Shown in pieces: positions 1 through 8,669 of a DNA stretch of 64,000 nucleotides. The position numbers and the translations under genes are program-made. Origin of the DNA: Chitinophaga rupis (lineage in GTDB: Bacteria > Bacteroidota > Bacteroidia > Chitinophagales > Chitinophagaceae); contig NZ_FOBB01000002.1 in assembly GCF_900109685.1 (NCBI RefSeq), positions 1,172,085 through 1,236,084 on the forward strand. Direction: 5' to 3'. The notes below the pieces were generated by a model. It was not told the origin of the DNA and ran no database searches. It was given only the letters and a program-made list of their open reading frames with translations. Numbering within the stretch: the stretch's first letter is position 1; each line of letters opens with the position of its first letter.

Positions 1-647
1 ATTCTCTTAATACCGCATTCAGCCAGGGTTTGGATTGATGACAACTTGGGCGTACCCACTACATTTACCGGAAGGGATGTGGCGGCAGTAATTTCCTTAA
101 TAATATCAGGATCCTGCACACCGGTAACAAACAAGCCATCGGCGCCTGCCTCCTGGTAGAGCTTTGCCCTTCTTAAAGTGGTTTCAAGGGGCGAAGGAAG
201 CTTTAATAAAAAAACATCGGTTCTTGCATTTATAAAAAGCTGCTGGTTGGTTCTTGCCAGGTAGTTTTTAATGCTGCTTAACTTTTTCAAATAAATGTCC
301 TCACCCTGCGGGTCTTCCAGGTTTATTCCTGCCACGCCAATGTCGATCAGTTTTTGAATATTAACGTTTAAGTCGTTTAAATTATCGGCGTACCCTCTCT
401 CCATATCAACCGACAGTGGGATGCCGGTACAGGATCTTATGCGTTCCAGCATATACAATAATTCAGCGAACGGTATTTTTTCACCATCCGCATACCCTAA
501 TGAATCTGCAATGGCGCCGCTGGATGTAGCAATGGCATCAAATCCATTTTTTTCTATTAACTGAGCGCTTTTTACATTCCAGGCATTTGCAATAACCAGT
601 GGCTTTGCCTGATGGTGCAGATCTAAAAACTTTTCATAATCACTCAT
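1..647 (-). CDS. Isocitrate lyase/PEP mutase family protein (3' end cut)
   Basis: The gene runs off the left edge of the window; about 215 codons from the N-terminus are visible, of a family usually 250-290 residues long. The translation begins MSDYEKFLDLHHQ and contains VDMERGYAD, GINLEDPQGED and INARTDVFL, which match the metal- and substrate-binding loops of the (beta/alpha)8 PEP mutase/isocitrate lyase superfamily. Members cleave or form C-C or C-P bonds next to a carboxylate (oxaloacetate decarboxylase, carboxyvinyl-phosphonate mutase, methylisocitrate lyase). The substrate cannot be chosen from sequence alone. No signal peptide is present, so it should be cytosolic. It diverges from the receptor gene at 989. 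Confidence 0.85.
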   Translation of the reverse strand, partial: MSDYEKFLDLHHQAKPLVIANAWNVKSAQLIEKNGFDAIATSSGAIADSLGYADGEKIPFAELLYMLERIRSCTGIPLSVDMERGYADNLNDLNVNIQKLIDIGVAGINLEDPQGEDIYLKKLSSIKNYLARTNQQLFINARTDVFLLKLPSPLETTLRRAKLYQEAGADGLFVTGVQDPDIIKEITAATSLPVNVVGTPKLSSIQTLAECGIKR

Positions 648-781
648 AACAACCTGTTTTATTTTACAAATGTATTGTCCGGATAGCACTCTTTTGGGGG
701 GCAACAGAGACAATATTGGGGTCATTTGGGTCAGGGGGGATTGAGTACTTCCTGCTGTTTTGTTTTGTGACCGGCAAGGGC

Positions 782-820
782 TTAACATTCCGGTAATATT
801 ACGGTAACATTAAGTTAATT
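782..820 (+). promoter_or_regulatory. Pho-box-like array: four hexamers at exact 11-bp period
   Basis: Hexamers TTAACA (782), GTAATA (793), GTAACA (804) and TTAATT (815) recur with an exact 11-bp period. PhoB/PhoP-family response regulators bind tandem direct repeats with 11-bp spacing, and the Bacillus PhoP half-site is close to TTAACA. The array lies upstream of a receptor/phytase operon, which is a natural phosphate-starvation target. The period and sequence are seen directly; the regulator is inferred. A weakness is that the array lies about 120 bp upstream of the best promoter I find. Confidence 0.5.
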
Positions 821-940
821 GGCTATTCTGTTACGCTAATGGCTATTGAGGATCAAATAATTATCGCTGGTTTGTTCACGTTGTTGCCCCCTTGTTCACG
901 CCCTTTGTAACGGTGTTTCCTTTTTGTTAACCCCCAAAAC

Positions 941-971
941 TTGGCGGCATAAAGCGGCCTTTGCACATTTG
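941..971 (+). promoter_or_regulatory. Predicted Bacteroidota promoter for the receptor operon
   Basis: TTG at 941-943 and CACATTTG at 964-971 are 20 bp apart, close to the Bacteroidota consensus TTG-N19-TAnnTTTG with one mismatch in the -7 box. It would start transcription about 10-15 nt before the ATG at 989, giving a very short leader. Confidence 0.45.
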
Positions 972-988
972 CCCCGTCAAATAAATAT

Positions 989-3742
989 ATGCTGCGCAAA
1001 ATTTACTTCCTGTTTTGTTTTATCGTGTGCACGCTGCCGGTACTGGCAGGTAACATCAAAGGCCGGGTTACGGACCATACTACCCGGGAGCCGCTTATCG
1101 GCGCTACCGTGATGCTGGAAGAAAAAGGCCTGTACGATATTACCGGCCTGGATGGCTCCTTTAATATAAAGAACATAGCGCCCGGCACTTACCACCTGAG
1201 TATTAGCCTGGCCGGTTATAAAACCAGGGTGCAGGAGATCACGGTAACTGAAACAGGAATGCCTGTAACAGACATTACCCTGGAACCCGGTAATAAAAAA
1301 GAGCTGCATGAAGTAATAGTGGCCGGCAAAACCAATAAAGCAGCAGAAGGCACCGCCCGTTTAATTGAGCGTGATGCCAGCCAGGTGATGAACGTGGTTT
1401 CCGGGCAGGCCATTAAGCTGTCGCCGGATCTTACGGTGGCAAACGTGATACAGCGCGTGTCCGGCATTTCCGTGGAGCGTAACAGCAATGGCGATGGGCA
1501 GTACGCCATTATGCGCGGCATGGATAAACGTTACAATTATACGCTGGTGAATGGCGTAAAAATTCCCAGTCCTGATGATAAATACCGTTACGTGCCGCTG
1601 GATATTTTCCCCGCGGAGCTGCTCGACCGCCTGGAGGTATACAAAGCGCTTACGCCTTCTATGGAAGGAGATGCCGTGGGTGGCGCAGTGAACATGGTAA
1701 TGAAAGATGCGCCGGATCACCTGGCCGTAGATGCCAACCTGGCTACCGGTTATAATGAATTATTCTTTAACCGCGATTTCATGAGCTTTAATAAAGGCGG
1801 GATAAATGCAAAATCGCCCTATGAGATAAACGGTAATCAGTATAATGCTACTGCGGCTGATTTTCCCAATGCCACCGCTGACTATAAACAGCAGCGGCCT
1901 ATGCCTAACCTGGTAGGCGGCCTTTCTGTAGGTAACCGCTACCTTAATAACCGCCTGGGTATTATACTGGCCGGCAGCCTGCAGCATACTTACCGTGGCA
2001 GCAACAGCTTATTCTTTAATACAGAAAAGGTAGATACGTTCAGCGGGGTTACCATTACCAGCATGCAGCAACGCCAGTATTCAGAGGAGCAGCTACGCTA
2101 TGGGCTGCACGGAAAGCTGGATTTCCGGTTTAACAGCCGCCACCACCTGGAATGGTACAATGCCTTTATGCACTTGGCTAACACACAGGTGCGTGATGCC
2201 GTGGGCACACAGCTTACCATTGGCGGTTACGATCCGGAGAATGGTAACGCTACCCTTAGCTTTAATACCCGCTCCCGCATTACCCGCCAGCAGATCTATA
2301 ACAGTACCCTGCAGGGCGATCACCAGCTGCTGGACAAGCTGCAGCTGCAATGGGCGGCCGTATATTCCAAAGCCAGCAACCGCCAGCCGGATAATACCAC
2401 CATTCCCCTGAGCGGTATAGAACAACACTTTGAGCAAACCCGTACCACGGTAGGCAACGCCTCCCGCAGCTGGGAGTATAATACAGACCGCGACCTGGCG
2501 GGGTACCTGCACCTGGTATATAACCAGCCTGTAGCCGGTGTGCCGGTAGAGTGGAGGCTGGGGGGCCTGTACCGCGATAAGCAGCGTACCAACTTCTATA
2601 ATAACTACCAGTTCCACCCCGCCAACTTGCAGGCAGAATATGGTAAAGACTTTAACGACTATACGGAAATTCAATGGGTAATAGATAACCCGCGTGGTAG
2701 CGTAGGCTCTGCGCTTAATTACTCTGCCACGGAAAAGATCAAGGCCGGTTACCTGCAGTTTAAAATAGCAGCGCCCCGCCTGGAAGTAACCGGCGGCGCC
2801 CGTGTAGAGGCTACTGACCAGGGTTATGAAATGAAGGTACCTATTGGTGAGGACCGCCCCAGCGCCAATCAAACCTATACAGATGTATTGCCCAGCTTAC
2901 ACTTCCGGTACATGGCCAATGATAAGACCAACATCCGCGCGTCCTACTTCCGCTCCGTGAACCGCCCGGGCTTTGCAGAGCTGGTGCCGGCGCCTATTGT
3001 ACGCGAAGAGTATTCTGAAAAAGGCAATCCGGATCTTAAACATGCCATTGCCGATAACATTGATGTGCGCTATGAGCTGTTCCCGCAGGCCACAGAACAG
3101 CTGATGGCCGGCGTGTTCTTCAAACATATTAAAGATCCTATTGAGTTCACGCTGCAGCGCGATCCACGCCGCCCGCAGGATAGCTATTACATGCCGGGCA
3201 ACTTTGGTAATGCTACCAACTACGGCCTGGAGCTGGATTTCATTAAATACGTAAAACAGTTTGGCATCAAAGCCAATTATACCTATACCCATTCCAGCAT
3301 CACCACTACCAAGGCACAACGCGTACGGGATGCCAATGGCGATTTTGCCATTATTACGCCGGAGCAAACCAGGCCGCTGTACGGACAATCTGCACACATC
3401 GGCAACCTTACCTTATTATACAGGAATGCCCGCTATGGCTGGGATGCGCAGCTGGCGGGCACTTACACGGGCGACCGTATTGTAACGGTTGCAGAGTTTA
3501 TAGATGATGACCAGTGGCAGAAAGGTTTTATACAAATGGACCTCTCCATGGAAAAAACCTTCGGGCATTTCAGCGTTTTTGCCAAAGCAAACAACCTGCT
3601 GAATACACCCATGGAAGTATACATCCACAAACCGCGCAATAATACAGATGCCATTCCCTACCAGACAGACAGCGGCAAAGTACTGGTGCGCCGTGATTAT
3701 TACCAGCGCGCTTATTTGTTGGGGGCGAGGTATAAGTTTTAG
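989..3742 (+). CDS. TonB-dependent outer-membrane receptor
   Basis: This is a 917-residue outer-membrane receptor. It has a signal peptide (about residues 1-20, ending VLAG), a carboxypeptidase-regulatory-like domain (about 22-110, GRVTDHTTREPLIGATV), a plug domain (about 130-250, with VANVIQRVSGISVER and MRGMDKRYN), then a long beta-barrel ending in the aromatic GARYKF typical of barrel proteins. Such receptors import bulky substrates using TonB/ExbBD energy. It lacks a SusD partner. The next two genes encode a beta-helix lipoprotein and a beta-propeller phytase, so the likely substrate is phytate, a partly dephosphorylated inositol phosphate, or iron-phytate. The substrate is inferred from context. 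Confidence 0.93.
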   Translation: MLRKIYFLFCFIVCTLPVLAGNIKGRVTDHTTREPLIGATVMLEEKGLYDITGLDGSFNIKNIAPGTYHLSISLAGYKTRVQEITVTETGMPVTDITLEPGNKKELHEVIVAGKTNKAAEGTARLIERDASQVMNVVSGQAIKLSPDLTVANVIQRVSGISVERNSNGDGQYAIMRGMDKRYNYTLVNGVKIPSPDDKYRYVPLDIFPAELLDRLEVYKALTPSMEGDAVGGAVNMVMKDAPDHLAVDANLATGYNELFFNRDFMSFNKGGINAKSPYEINGNQYNATAADFPNATADYKQQRPMPNLVGGLSVGNRYLNNRLGIILAGSLQHTYRGSNSLFFNTEKVDTFSGVTITSMQQRQYSEEQLRYGLHGKLDFRFNSRHHLEWYNAFMHLANTQVRDAVGTQLTIGGYDPENGNATLSFNTRSRITRQQIYNSTLQGDHQLLDKLQLQWAAVYSKASNRQPDNTTIPLSGIEQHFEQTRTTVGNASRSWEYNTDRDLAGYLHLVYNQPVAGVPVEWRLGGLYRDKQRTNFYNNYQFHPANLQAEYGKDFNDYTEIQWVIDNPRGSVGSALNYSATEKIKAGYLQFKIAAPRLEVTGGARVEATDQGYEMKVPIGEDRPSANQTYTDVLPSLHFRYMANDKTNIRASYFRSVNRPGFAELVPAPIVREEYSEKGNPDLKHAIADNIDVRYELFPQATEQLMAGVFFKHIKDPIEFTLQRDPRRPQDSYYMPGNFGNATNYGLELDFIKYVKQFGIKANYTYTHSSITTTKAQRVRDANGDFAIITPEQTRPLYGQSAHIGNLTLLYRNARYGWDAQLAGTYTGDRIVTVAEFIDDDQWQKGFIQMDLSMEKTFGHFSVFAKANNLLNTPMEVYIHKPRNNTDAIPYQTDSGKVLVRRDYYQRAYLLGARYKF

Positions 3743-3746
3743 GAGC

Positions 3747-3800
3747 GGAAAGGAGAAAGCGGAAAGCATAAAGCATAAAGCAGAAAGCGCAAAGCGTATT
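3747..3800 (+). repeat. AAAGCAT/AAAGCAG repeat array, single arm
   Basis: Directly after the receptor stop codon the sequence is a degenerate run of 6-8 bp units of the type AAAGCGG, AAAGCAT and AAAGCAG. The same unit builds the inverted pairs at 5138-5298 and 21336-21470. No matching reverse arm is visible before the next gene. Confidence 0.85.
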
Positions 3801-3852
3801 AAATAAACCAGCACATTAGTACATCAACACATTATTAAAACTCATCAAAAAA

Positions 3853-5136
3853 ATGAAACAGCTTTTCCAACATCCGGTTATGGCCTTGCTGGTAACAGCA
3901 GCGGTATTCACAAGTTGCAGCAAAGACAGTAACAATAATCCTGATCCTAATCCCGGTAAAGTTGATACCACCGCGATTTCCGGCGACGTATCCGGTACCT
4001 GGACCAAAGGCAATGTGTACAAGATAACCGGCTCCCTGCAGATCGCAGAGGGTAAATCCCTCACTATTGAGGAAGGGGTAACCGTATTATTCAGCGATAC
4101 TATTGTAAAGCCTGAGTTCATTGTAAAAGGTAACCTGTACAGCAACGGTACCGCACAAAACCCGGTAAAGTTCACTGTGCCCGATAACCTGAAAACCAGC
4201 GCTAACCAGTTCGGTGGTTTCTGGGGTGGTATTATTGCCGGCCCTACCAGCACGGAACTGGTTTTGAACTACACCATCCTGGAATATGGCGGCGCCGTAA
4301 CTACAGAAGAATCAGCATCTGTAAAAGCAGGCCTGTATAAAGCTGCAGCAGGCGAGCGTGTGCCCGCCCTGTATTACAGCAATGTGAATGGTAAGCTGGT
4401 AGTAATGAACAGCACCATCCGTAATTTTTATGAAGATGGTATGTACCTGGAAGGCGGTAAAGTGCTGATTGCTAAGAACACTATACACACCACCGGTATT
4501 GCCAATGGCGATGCTATTAATATAAAATCCGGCTGCGTGGCTGATGTGGCTTTTAACCTGGTGTACAGCCCTAATACCAATGGTCTGAAGCTGTCTAACA
4601 GTGGCGACCGTACGCCCCAGGCTTTTGTGATCGGTTATAACAATACTATTGTAAATGCAGGCTGGAGAAGGCCTACTACCAAAGGCGGCTCCATTTGGGT
4701 AGAGAAAGGTGTACGCGTAAACCTGTACAATAACCTGCTGGCTAATGACCGTTATGGCATTAAACGCGATAAAGGTAACCCGGAAGACAGCGCCAACGGC
4801 CGCTCTGTAATAGCCAACACTTTCTACTACGGCTATACGCAAACTGCTGTGGATCAGTTCCAGCCTTCTAATGAGATCATTGCAGGCGCTAACGATATTA
4901 CTGCTACTACTGCCGGCGCTAATGATCCTAAGTTTGTAAGCTATCCTTTAAACACCGACGTAAATAACGCCACTTTTGATGCCAGCTGGGACTTTCACCT
5001 GCAGGCAGGCTCACCCGCTTTAACTAAAGGCAAGACCGGTATTACACGTAACTATTCCGCCGGCCTTACTGTAAATGGCGTTACCTATACATCTCCCGAA
5101 GCGGCTGATTATATAGGGGCGTTTGGTGTTAAATAG
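3853..5136 (+). CDS. Right-handed parallel beta-helix lipoprotein
   Basis: This is a 427-residue lipoprotein with lipobox TSC (Cys22), followed by a Ser/Asn/Pro-rich tether. The body looks like a right-handed parallel beta-helix: a repeating strand pattern with asparagine ladders (LYYSNVNGKLVVMNSTIRN, NTIHTTGIANGDAINIKSG). Such folds occur in polysaccharide lyases and in non-catalytic ligand-binding proteins; I see no recognisable lyase catalytic set. It lies between the receptor and the phytase and is probably co-transcribed with both, so it may bind substrate on the cell surface. Function is inferred. Confidence 0.8.
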   Translation: MKQLFQHPVMALLVTAAVFTSCSKDSNNNPDPNPGKVDTTAISGDVSGTWTKGNVYKITGSLQIAEGKSLTIEEGVTVLFSDTIVKPEFIVKGNLYSNGTAQNPVKFTVPDNLKTSANQFGGFWGGIIAGPTSTELVLNYTILEYGGAVTTEESASVKAGLYKAAAGERVPALYYSNVNGKLVVMNSTIRNFYEDGMYLEGGKVLIAKNTIHTTGIANGDAINIKSGCVADVAFNLVYSPNTNGLKLSNSGDRTPQAFVIGYNNTIVNAGWRRPTTKGGSIWVEKGVRVNLYNNLLANDRYGIKRDKGNPEDSANGRSVIANTFYYGYTQTAVDQFQPSNEIIAGANDITATTAGANDPKFVSYPLNTDVNNATFDASWDFHLQAGSPALTKGKTGITRNYSAGLTVNGVTYTSPEAADYIGAFGVK

Positions 5137-5137
5137 C

Positions 5138-5298
5138 ATAAAGCGCAAAGCAGAAAGCAGAAAGCATAAAGGATAAAGCAGAAAGCAGAAAGCAAAATGT
5201 ACTTCATTCGCTCATAGCATTCGCATTAAGGGCTTTATGCTTTCCGCTTTTAGCTCGCATTAAAAGCTTTATGCTTTATGCTTTCCGCTTTCAGCTTA
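5138..5298. repeat. AAAGCAT-type repeat, inverted pair
   Basis: The left arm (about 5138-5195) is an array of AAAGCAG/AAAGCAT units. The right arm (about 5229-5298) is the reverse-complement array (GCTTTATGCTTTCCGC). The roughly 35-bp spacer would form the loop of a long imperfect hairpin between the beta-helix and phytase genes. The right arm ends just before the likely phytase start. Confidence 0.85.
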
Positions 5299-5315
5299 GC
5301 TCAAAACAAACAATA

Positions 5316-6380
5316 GTGAAATACTTCCTCTTCATTCTTCCACTTGCCCTGCAATCCTGCCAGGGGCAGCAGGGACCTATCATTATACAGGATACCACCC
5401 TTAGCAGGGGCAAAGCCCTGCAGCCGGTAGTAGTTACTGAACCGGTGTTATATGATTCCGATGATCCCGCCATCTGGATCAACAAAGCCGATACCGCACA
5501 TAGCCTTATCATTGGCACGGACAAGAACAGTGATGGCGGCCTATATGTATTTGACCTGCAGGGAAAAGTTGTACAAAAAGTAAGCGGCCTTAAGCGGCCT
5601 AATAACGTAGACATAGCCTACGGCCTGCGCCTGAACGGGCAGCCCACAGACATTGCCGTTACTACAGAGCGGGAAACCAACAGCCTGCGTATTTACCGCC
5701 TGCCGGATATGCAAGCCGTGGATGGCAACGGCATCCCGGTATTTGAAGGAGAGCAGGAGCGGGCCCCCATGGGCATCAGTCTGTATACACGCCCTTCAGA
5801 CAGCGCCATCTTTGCCATTGTAAGCCGTAAAACCGGCCCTGCAACCCAATACCTGTGGCAGTACCGACTGCAGGATAATGGCAAAGGACAGGTAACAGCC
5901 ACGCTGGTACGAAAATTTGGCCAATACAGCGCTAAAAAGGAAATAGAAAGTGTTGCGGTGGATAATGAGCTGGGCTACGTTTATTATTCTGATGAGCAAT
6001 CCGGCATCCGCCAGTACTACGCAGATCCGGCAAAAGGAGATGCAGAGCTATCCCTCTTTGGTCAGCACGAGTTCCGGGCAGATAATGAGGGTATCAGCAT
6101 TTATAAAACCGGACCGGCCACAGGTTATATCCTGGTGTCAGACCAGGACGCCAACAGCTTTAATATTTACCGCCGTGAAGGCGATGCCGGCAATCCGCAG
6201 CGGCATACTTTACTGAAAAAGATCCTGGTATCTGCCATGAACAGCGATGGTTCCGATGTTACGAACGTAGCGCTGGGCGCACGTTTTCCCAAAGGACTTT
6301 TTGTAGCCATGAGCACCGACCGTACGTTTCATTACTACGACTGGCGCGCAATTGAAGAATTAATAATGAAGAATGAATAA
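5316..6380 (+). CDS. Beta-propeller phytase (3-phytase) lipoprotein
   Basis: The protein is about 354 residues. The motif YDSDDPAIWINKADTAHS followed by IIGTDKNSDGGLYVFDL is characteristic of Ca2+-dependent beta-propeller phytases, which hydrolyse myo-inositol hexakisphosphate. I place the start at GTG 5316 because it yields a short lipoprotein signal (KYFLFILPLALQSC). An upstream ATG at 5271 in the same frame lies inside the AAAGC repeat and would only add repeat-encoded residues. The acidic Ca2+-binding clusters continue through the propeller (IESVAVDNELGYVYYSDE, DNEGISIY). It sits last in the receptor/beta-helix/phytase unit and probably releases phosphate at the cell surface or in the periplasm. 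Confidence 0.92.
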   Translation: MKYFLFILPLALQSCQGQQGPIIIQDTTLSRGKALQPVVVTEPVLYDSDDPAIWINKADTAHSLIIGTDKNSDGGLYVFDLQGKVVQKVSGLKRPNNVDIAYGLRLNGQPTDIAVTTERETNSLRIYRLPDMQAVDGNGIPVFEGEQERAPMGISLYTRPSDSAIFAIVSRKTGPATQYLWQYRLQDNGKGQVTATLVRKFGQYSAKKEIESVAVDNELGYVYYSDEQSGIRQYYADPAKGDAELSLFGQHEFRADNEGISIYKTGPATGYILVSDQDANSFNIYRREGDAGNPQRHTLLKKILVSAMNSDGSDVTNVALGARFPKGLFVAMSTDRTFHYYDWRAIEELIMKNE

Positions 6381-6391
6381 TTAATAATCGT
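6356..6391. repeat. AT-rich intergenic repeat (TTAATAATTAAGAAT type)
   Basis: The unit GAATGAATAATTAATAATCG follows the phytase stop and recurs almost identically after prfH (10113-10143). Related sequence follows the TPR gene (39751-39776). Confidence 0.7.
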
Positions 6392-6407
6392 AAGGCAGGC
6401 GTTCGTA

Positions 6408-6496
6408 AAATAGAGGTGCTTCGTATTGGTAATGGCAGTCTGGAAAGTTAATAATTAACTGTACACAGTCACTATCTGTATGAAGCACCGCTATTT
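6408..6496. repeat. 18-bp inverted repeat with 53-bp spacer
   Basis: The arm AAATAGAGGTGCTTCGTA (6408-6425) and the reverse complement of 6479-6496 agree at 16 of 18 positions. It lies upstream of the aldo/keto reductase gene. It could be a long hairpin or a remnant of a small mobile element; nothing recognisable is encoded between the arms. Confidence 0.6.
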
Positions 6497-6608
6497 CTGG
6501 TATACCCGGAGGGTGAGCCATACAGACAAGTAAATTGAGCCGCAAAGGAAACCGGTCAGAGAACTCAAAAGCTGATCTTTGTGCTGTTAATCAATAAAAA
6601 TAACGGCA

Positions 6609-7589
6609 ATGACAACAATGACAACAATAACAAAGATCAGCCTGGGCAAGAATGGACCACTTGTATCTAAACTGGGATTAGGCTGTATGCGCATGTCGCC
6701 CGTTTGGGGAAACAAGGGGAGTGACGAAAATGAGAGCATCGCCACTATTCAGCAGGCGTTGGACAGCGGCATCAATTTCCTGAATACCGGCGACTTTTAC
6801 GGCCACGGGCATAATGAGCTGCTGGTAGGTAAAGCCATCAAAGGCAGAAGGGACGATGCTTTCATCAGCGTAAAATTTGGCGGTATCATATATGGCGGTC
6901 AATTCATTGGACTGGACCTGCGGCCTATAGCCATCAAGAACTTCATCAACTATTCTTTGGTGCGCCTGGGTATAGATACCATTGATCTTTACCAGCCGTG
7001 CAGATTAGATAACAGCGTTCCCCTGGAAGATGTGATAGGAACTGTTGCTGATCTGATCAAAGAAGGAAAGGTGCGTTACCTTGGCGTATCCGAGATCACT
7101 GCAGATCAGCTGCGGAAGGCAAATAGCGTACACCCTGTAACAGCATTGGAAATAGGCTATTCACTGGCCGACCGCCAGATAGAAAAAGACCTGCTTCCCA
7201 CCGCTAAAGAGCTGGGTATAGGAGTGGTGGCCTTTGCCAATACTGCCGAGGGCTTACTTACCGGCGAAATGAAAGCACCGCTTGCAGCCAATGACTACCA
7301 CAATCACTTTTCACGTTTCCAGGGAGAGAACCTGGTAAAGAACCTGGAGAAAGTGGAAGTATTGAAAACCATGGCAAAGGAAAAAGGATCCACGCCTACA
7401 CAGCTGGCCATTGCCTGGGTGAATGCACAGGGCGATCATATTATGCCATTGGTAAGCATGAGCAGGAGATCACGGCTGCCGGAGAACATACAGGCTATGG
7501 AGATCAGCTTCACGCCTGAAGAGATGAATACCCTTAACACCCATTTTTCGCCGGGCGCCATACTGGGCGGTACCTATTTGCAGCGCTAG
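6609..7589 (+). CDS. Aldo/keto reductase
   Basis: This is a 326-residue NAD(P)H-dependent oxidoreductase with a TIM-barrel fold. The N-terminal hairpin (VSKLGLGCMRMSP), the active-site Asp-Tyr region (NTGDFYGHGHNE) and the Lys strand (ISVKFGG) are present. Where the family usually has a catalytic His (Y-Q-H-R-x-D), this protein reads LYQPCRLDNSVPLED, so the His is replaced by Cys; this variant also occurs in a subgroup of the family. The cofactor-binding region near the C-terminus is present (VSMSRRSRLPENIQAME). The AraC-type regulator 43 bp downstream on the same strand probably controls it. The substrate is unknown. Confidence 0.9.
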   Translation: MTTMTTITKISLGKNGPLVSKLGLGCMRMSPVWGNKGSDENESIATIQQALDSGINFLNTGDFYGHGHNELLVGKAIKGRRDDAFISVKFGGIIYGGQFIGLDLRPIAIKNFINYSLVRLGIDTIDLYQPCRLDNSVPLEDVIGTVADLIKEGKVRYLGVSEITADQLRKANSVHPVTALEIGYSLADRQIEKDLLPTAKELGIGVVAFANTAEGLLTGEMKAPLAANDYHNHFSRFQGENLVKNLEKVEVLKTMAKEKGSTPTQLAIAWVNAQGDHIMPLVSMSRRSRLPENIQAMEISFTPEEMNTLNTHFSPGAILGGTYLQR

Positions 7590-7632
7590 GAGCATCTGCA
7601 AATAAGCCCCGTCAATTTAATATCTTTACTGA

Positions 7633-8448
7633 ATGATAAATCCAACTGAAATAATCCCCGGGGTTTTATTTTACTCTTATCTCTCAGCTATGAGAAAGGA
7701 GAAGGTAGGGTTTTTTGAATTCAGCGCGCTGGTATTACAGGTTTCCGGACAGTTTACGATGGAGACTGCCAGCGAGCGCATTTCGATGGGACGGGGCCAG
7801 ATGTTGCTGATCCGGAAAAATCAGCTGGGAGAGCTTACCAAAATGCCGCTGGAAGGTGAGGAGTACCAAACCATTGTTATTTGCCTGGACGAAGATATGC
7901 TCAGGAAGTTTGCCCTAGAAGAGCAGATTGAAATAGGGCAAAAATATACAGGCCCAAGCAACATTCTTATTCCTGAAAACGATTTTTTGCGTGGCTTTTT
8001 CCAGTCCGTGATGCCTTACATCCGCCATCCGGAGGAAAAGATAACCCATGCGCTGGGATTGTTAAAAGTAAAAGAAGCCATACAGCTATTGCTGCATGCC
8101 ATGCCGGAACTGAAGGAGTTCCTGTTCGACTTTTCCGAACCCCATAAGATAGACCTGGAAAAATTCATGCTCAGCAATTTTCATTTCAATGTTCCTATTG
8201 AAAAATTTGCGCAGCTCACAGGCAGAAGCCTTGCGGGGTTCAAGCGTGATTTCCAGAAAGTATTCGGCATGGCCCCGCGGCAGTGGCTGCAGGACAGAAG
8301 GCTGGCGGAAGCCCGGCACCTGATAGAACATAAACATAAAAAACCATCTGCCATCTACCTTGACTTAGGCTTTGAAAGCCTTTCCCATTTCTCACATTCT
8401 TTTAAGAAGAAGTTCGGTAAAGCGCCCAGCGAGAGTTTGCATTCTTAA
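7633..8448 (+). CDS. AraC-family transcriptional regulator
   Basis: This is a 271-residue regulator. The C-terminal 100 residues carry the double helix-turn-helix of AraC/XylS proteins (FAQLTGRSLAGFKRDFQKVF, then YLDLGFESLSHFSHSFKKKFG with the typical final G-x-x-P-S). The N-terminal half resembles a small cupin-like sensing domain (TMETASERISMGRGQMLLIRK). It lies 43 bp after the aldo/keto reductase gene and probably responds to that enzyme's substrate. The promoter of the next operon overlaps the end of this gene. Confidence 0.92.
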   Translation: MINPTEIIPGVLFYSYLSAMRKEKVGFFEFSALVLQVSGQFTMETASERISMGRGQMLLIRKNQLGELTKMPLEGEEYQTIVICLDEDMLRKFALEEQIEIGQKYTGPSNILIPENDFLRGFFQSVMPYIRHPEEKITHALGLLKVKEAIQLLLHAMPELKEFLFDFSEPHKIDLEKFMLSNFHFNVPIEKFAQLTGRSLAGFKRDFQKVFGMAPRQWLQDRRLAEARHLIEHKHKKPSAIYLDLGFESLSHFSHSFKKKFGKAPSESLHS

Positions 8449-8466
8449 TTATTAATTATATATTTG
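8436..8466 (+). promoter_or_regulatory. Strong Bacteroidota promoter: TTTG-N19-TATATTTG
   Basis: TTTG at 8436-8439 and TATATTTG at 8459-8466 are exactly 19 bp apart, a consensus match to the Bacteroidota sigma factor promoter. It overlaps the last codons of the AraC gene. Transcription should start near 8473, giving a leader of about 275 nt for the unknown-gene/prfH operon. Confidence 0.75.
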
Positions 8467-8481
8467 CCCCCGAATAAAAAA

Positions 8482-8508
8482 TATTGTGTAACCTCTAAAT
8501 ACACAATA
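8482..8508 (+). promoter_or_regulatory. Perfect 9-bp stem-loop in prfH leader
   Basis: TATTGTGTA (8482-8490) and TACACAATA (8500-8508) are perfect reverse complements around a 9-nt loop. If transcription starts near 8473 this is a stem-loop at the very 5' end of the mRNA. It could instead be a repressor operator just downstream of the start site. It is not followed by a T-run, so it is not an ordinary terminator. Confidence 0.55.
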
Positions 8509-8629
8509 CCCATGATCGAACGTACCCACATATAATTTCCTTCTAACGCTGCCTTTCAGGCCGGTGCGCATTCCTTTTGTATTATTTAATGGTAATAAAG
8601 TAATGAGTATACGCGCAAGCTTACTATGC

Positions 8630-8669
8630 GCAGCAGGCTATGGACCATGGACTATGGTCTGAGCAGCCT
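8630..8669. repeat. CCATGG-type palindromic repeat
   Basis: The region contains CTATGGACCATGGACTATGG, partly self-complementary and flanked by GCAGCAGG and GAGCAGCC. It is a single copy of the CCATGG intergenic family seen at 15001, 17656, 24391, 28272 and 35362. Confidence 0.75.

Larger units (their letters stand above)
648..988. other. Divergent intergenic region with Pho-box-like array and promoter
   Basis: This 341-bp spacer separates two divergent genes. It holds the four-unit 11-bp array at 782-820 and a plausible -33/-7 promoter at 941-971, listed separately. I see no ORF or structured RNA in the rest. Confidence 0.6.

Noticed and set aside
3747-3800. AAAGCAT array as a CRISPR array
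   Set aside because: Units are 6-8 bp and degenerate with no unique spacers, and no cas genes are present.
5271-5315. ATG at 5271 as phytase start
   Set aside because: It lies in the AAAGC repeat, and the extra residues would bury the lipoprotein signal that begins at GTG 5316.
8512-8535. Eight-codon ORF MIERTHI in the prfH leader as a regulatory peptide
   Set aside because: Too short to distinguish from chance; mentioned only as part of the leader.
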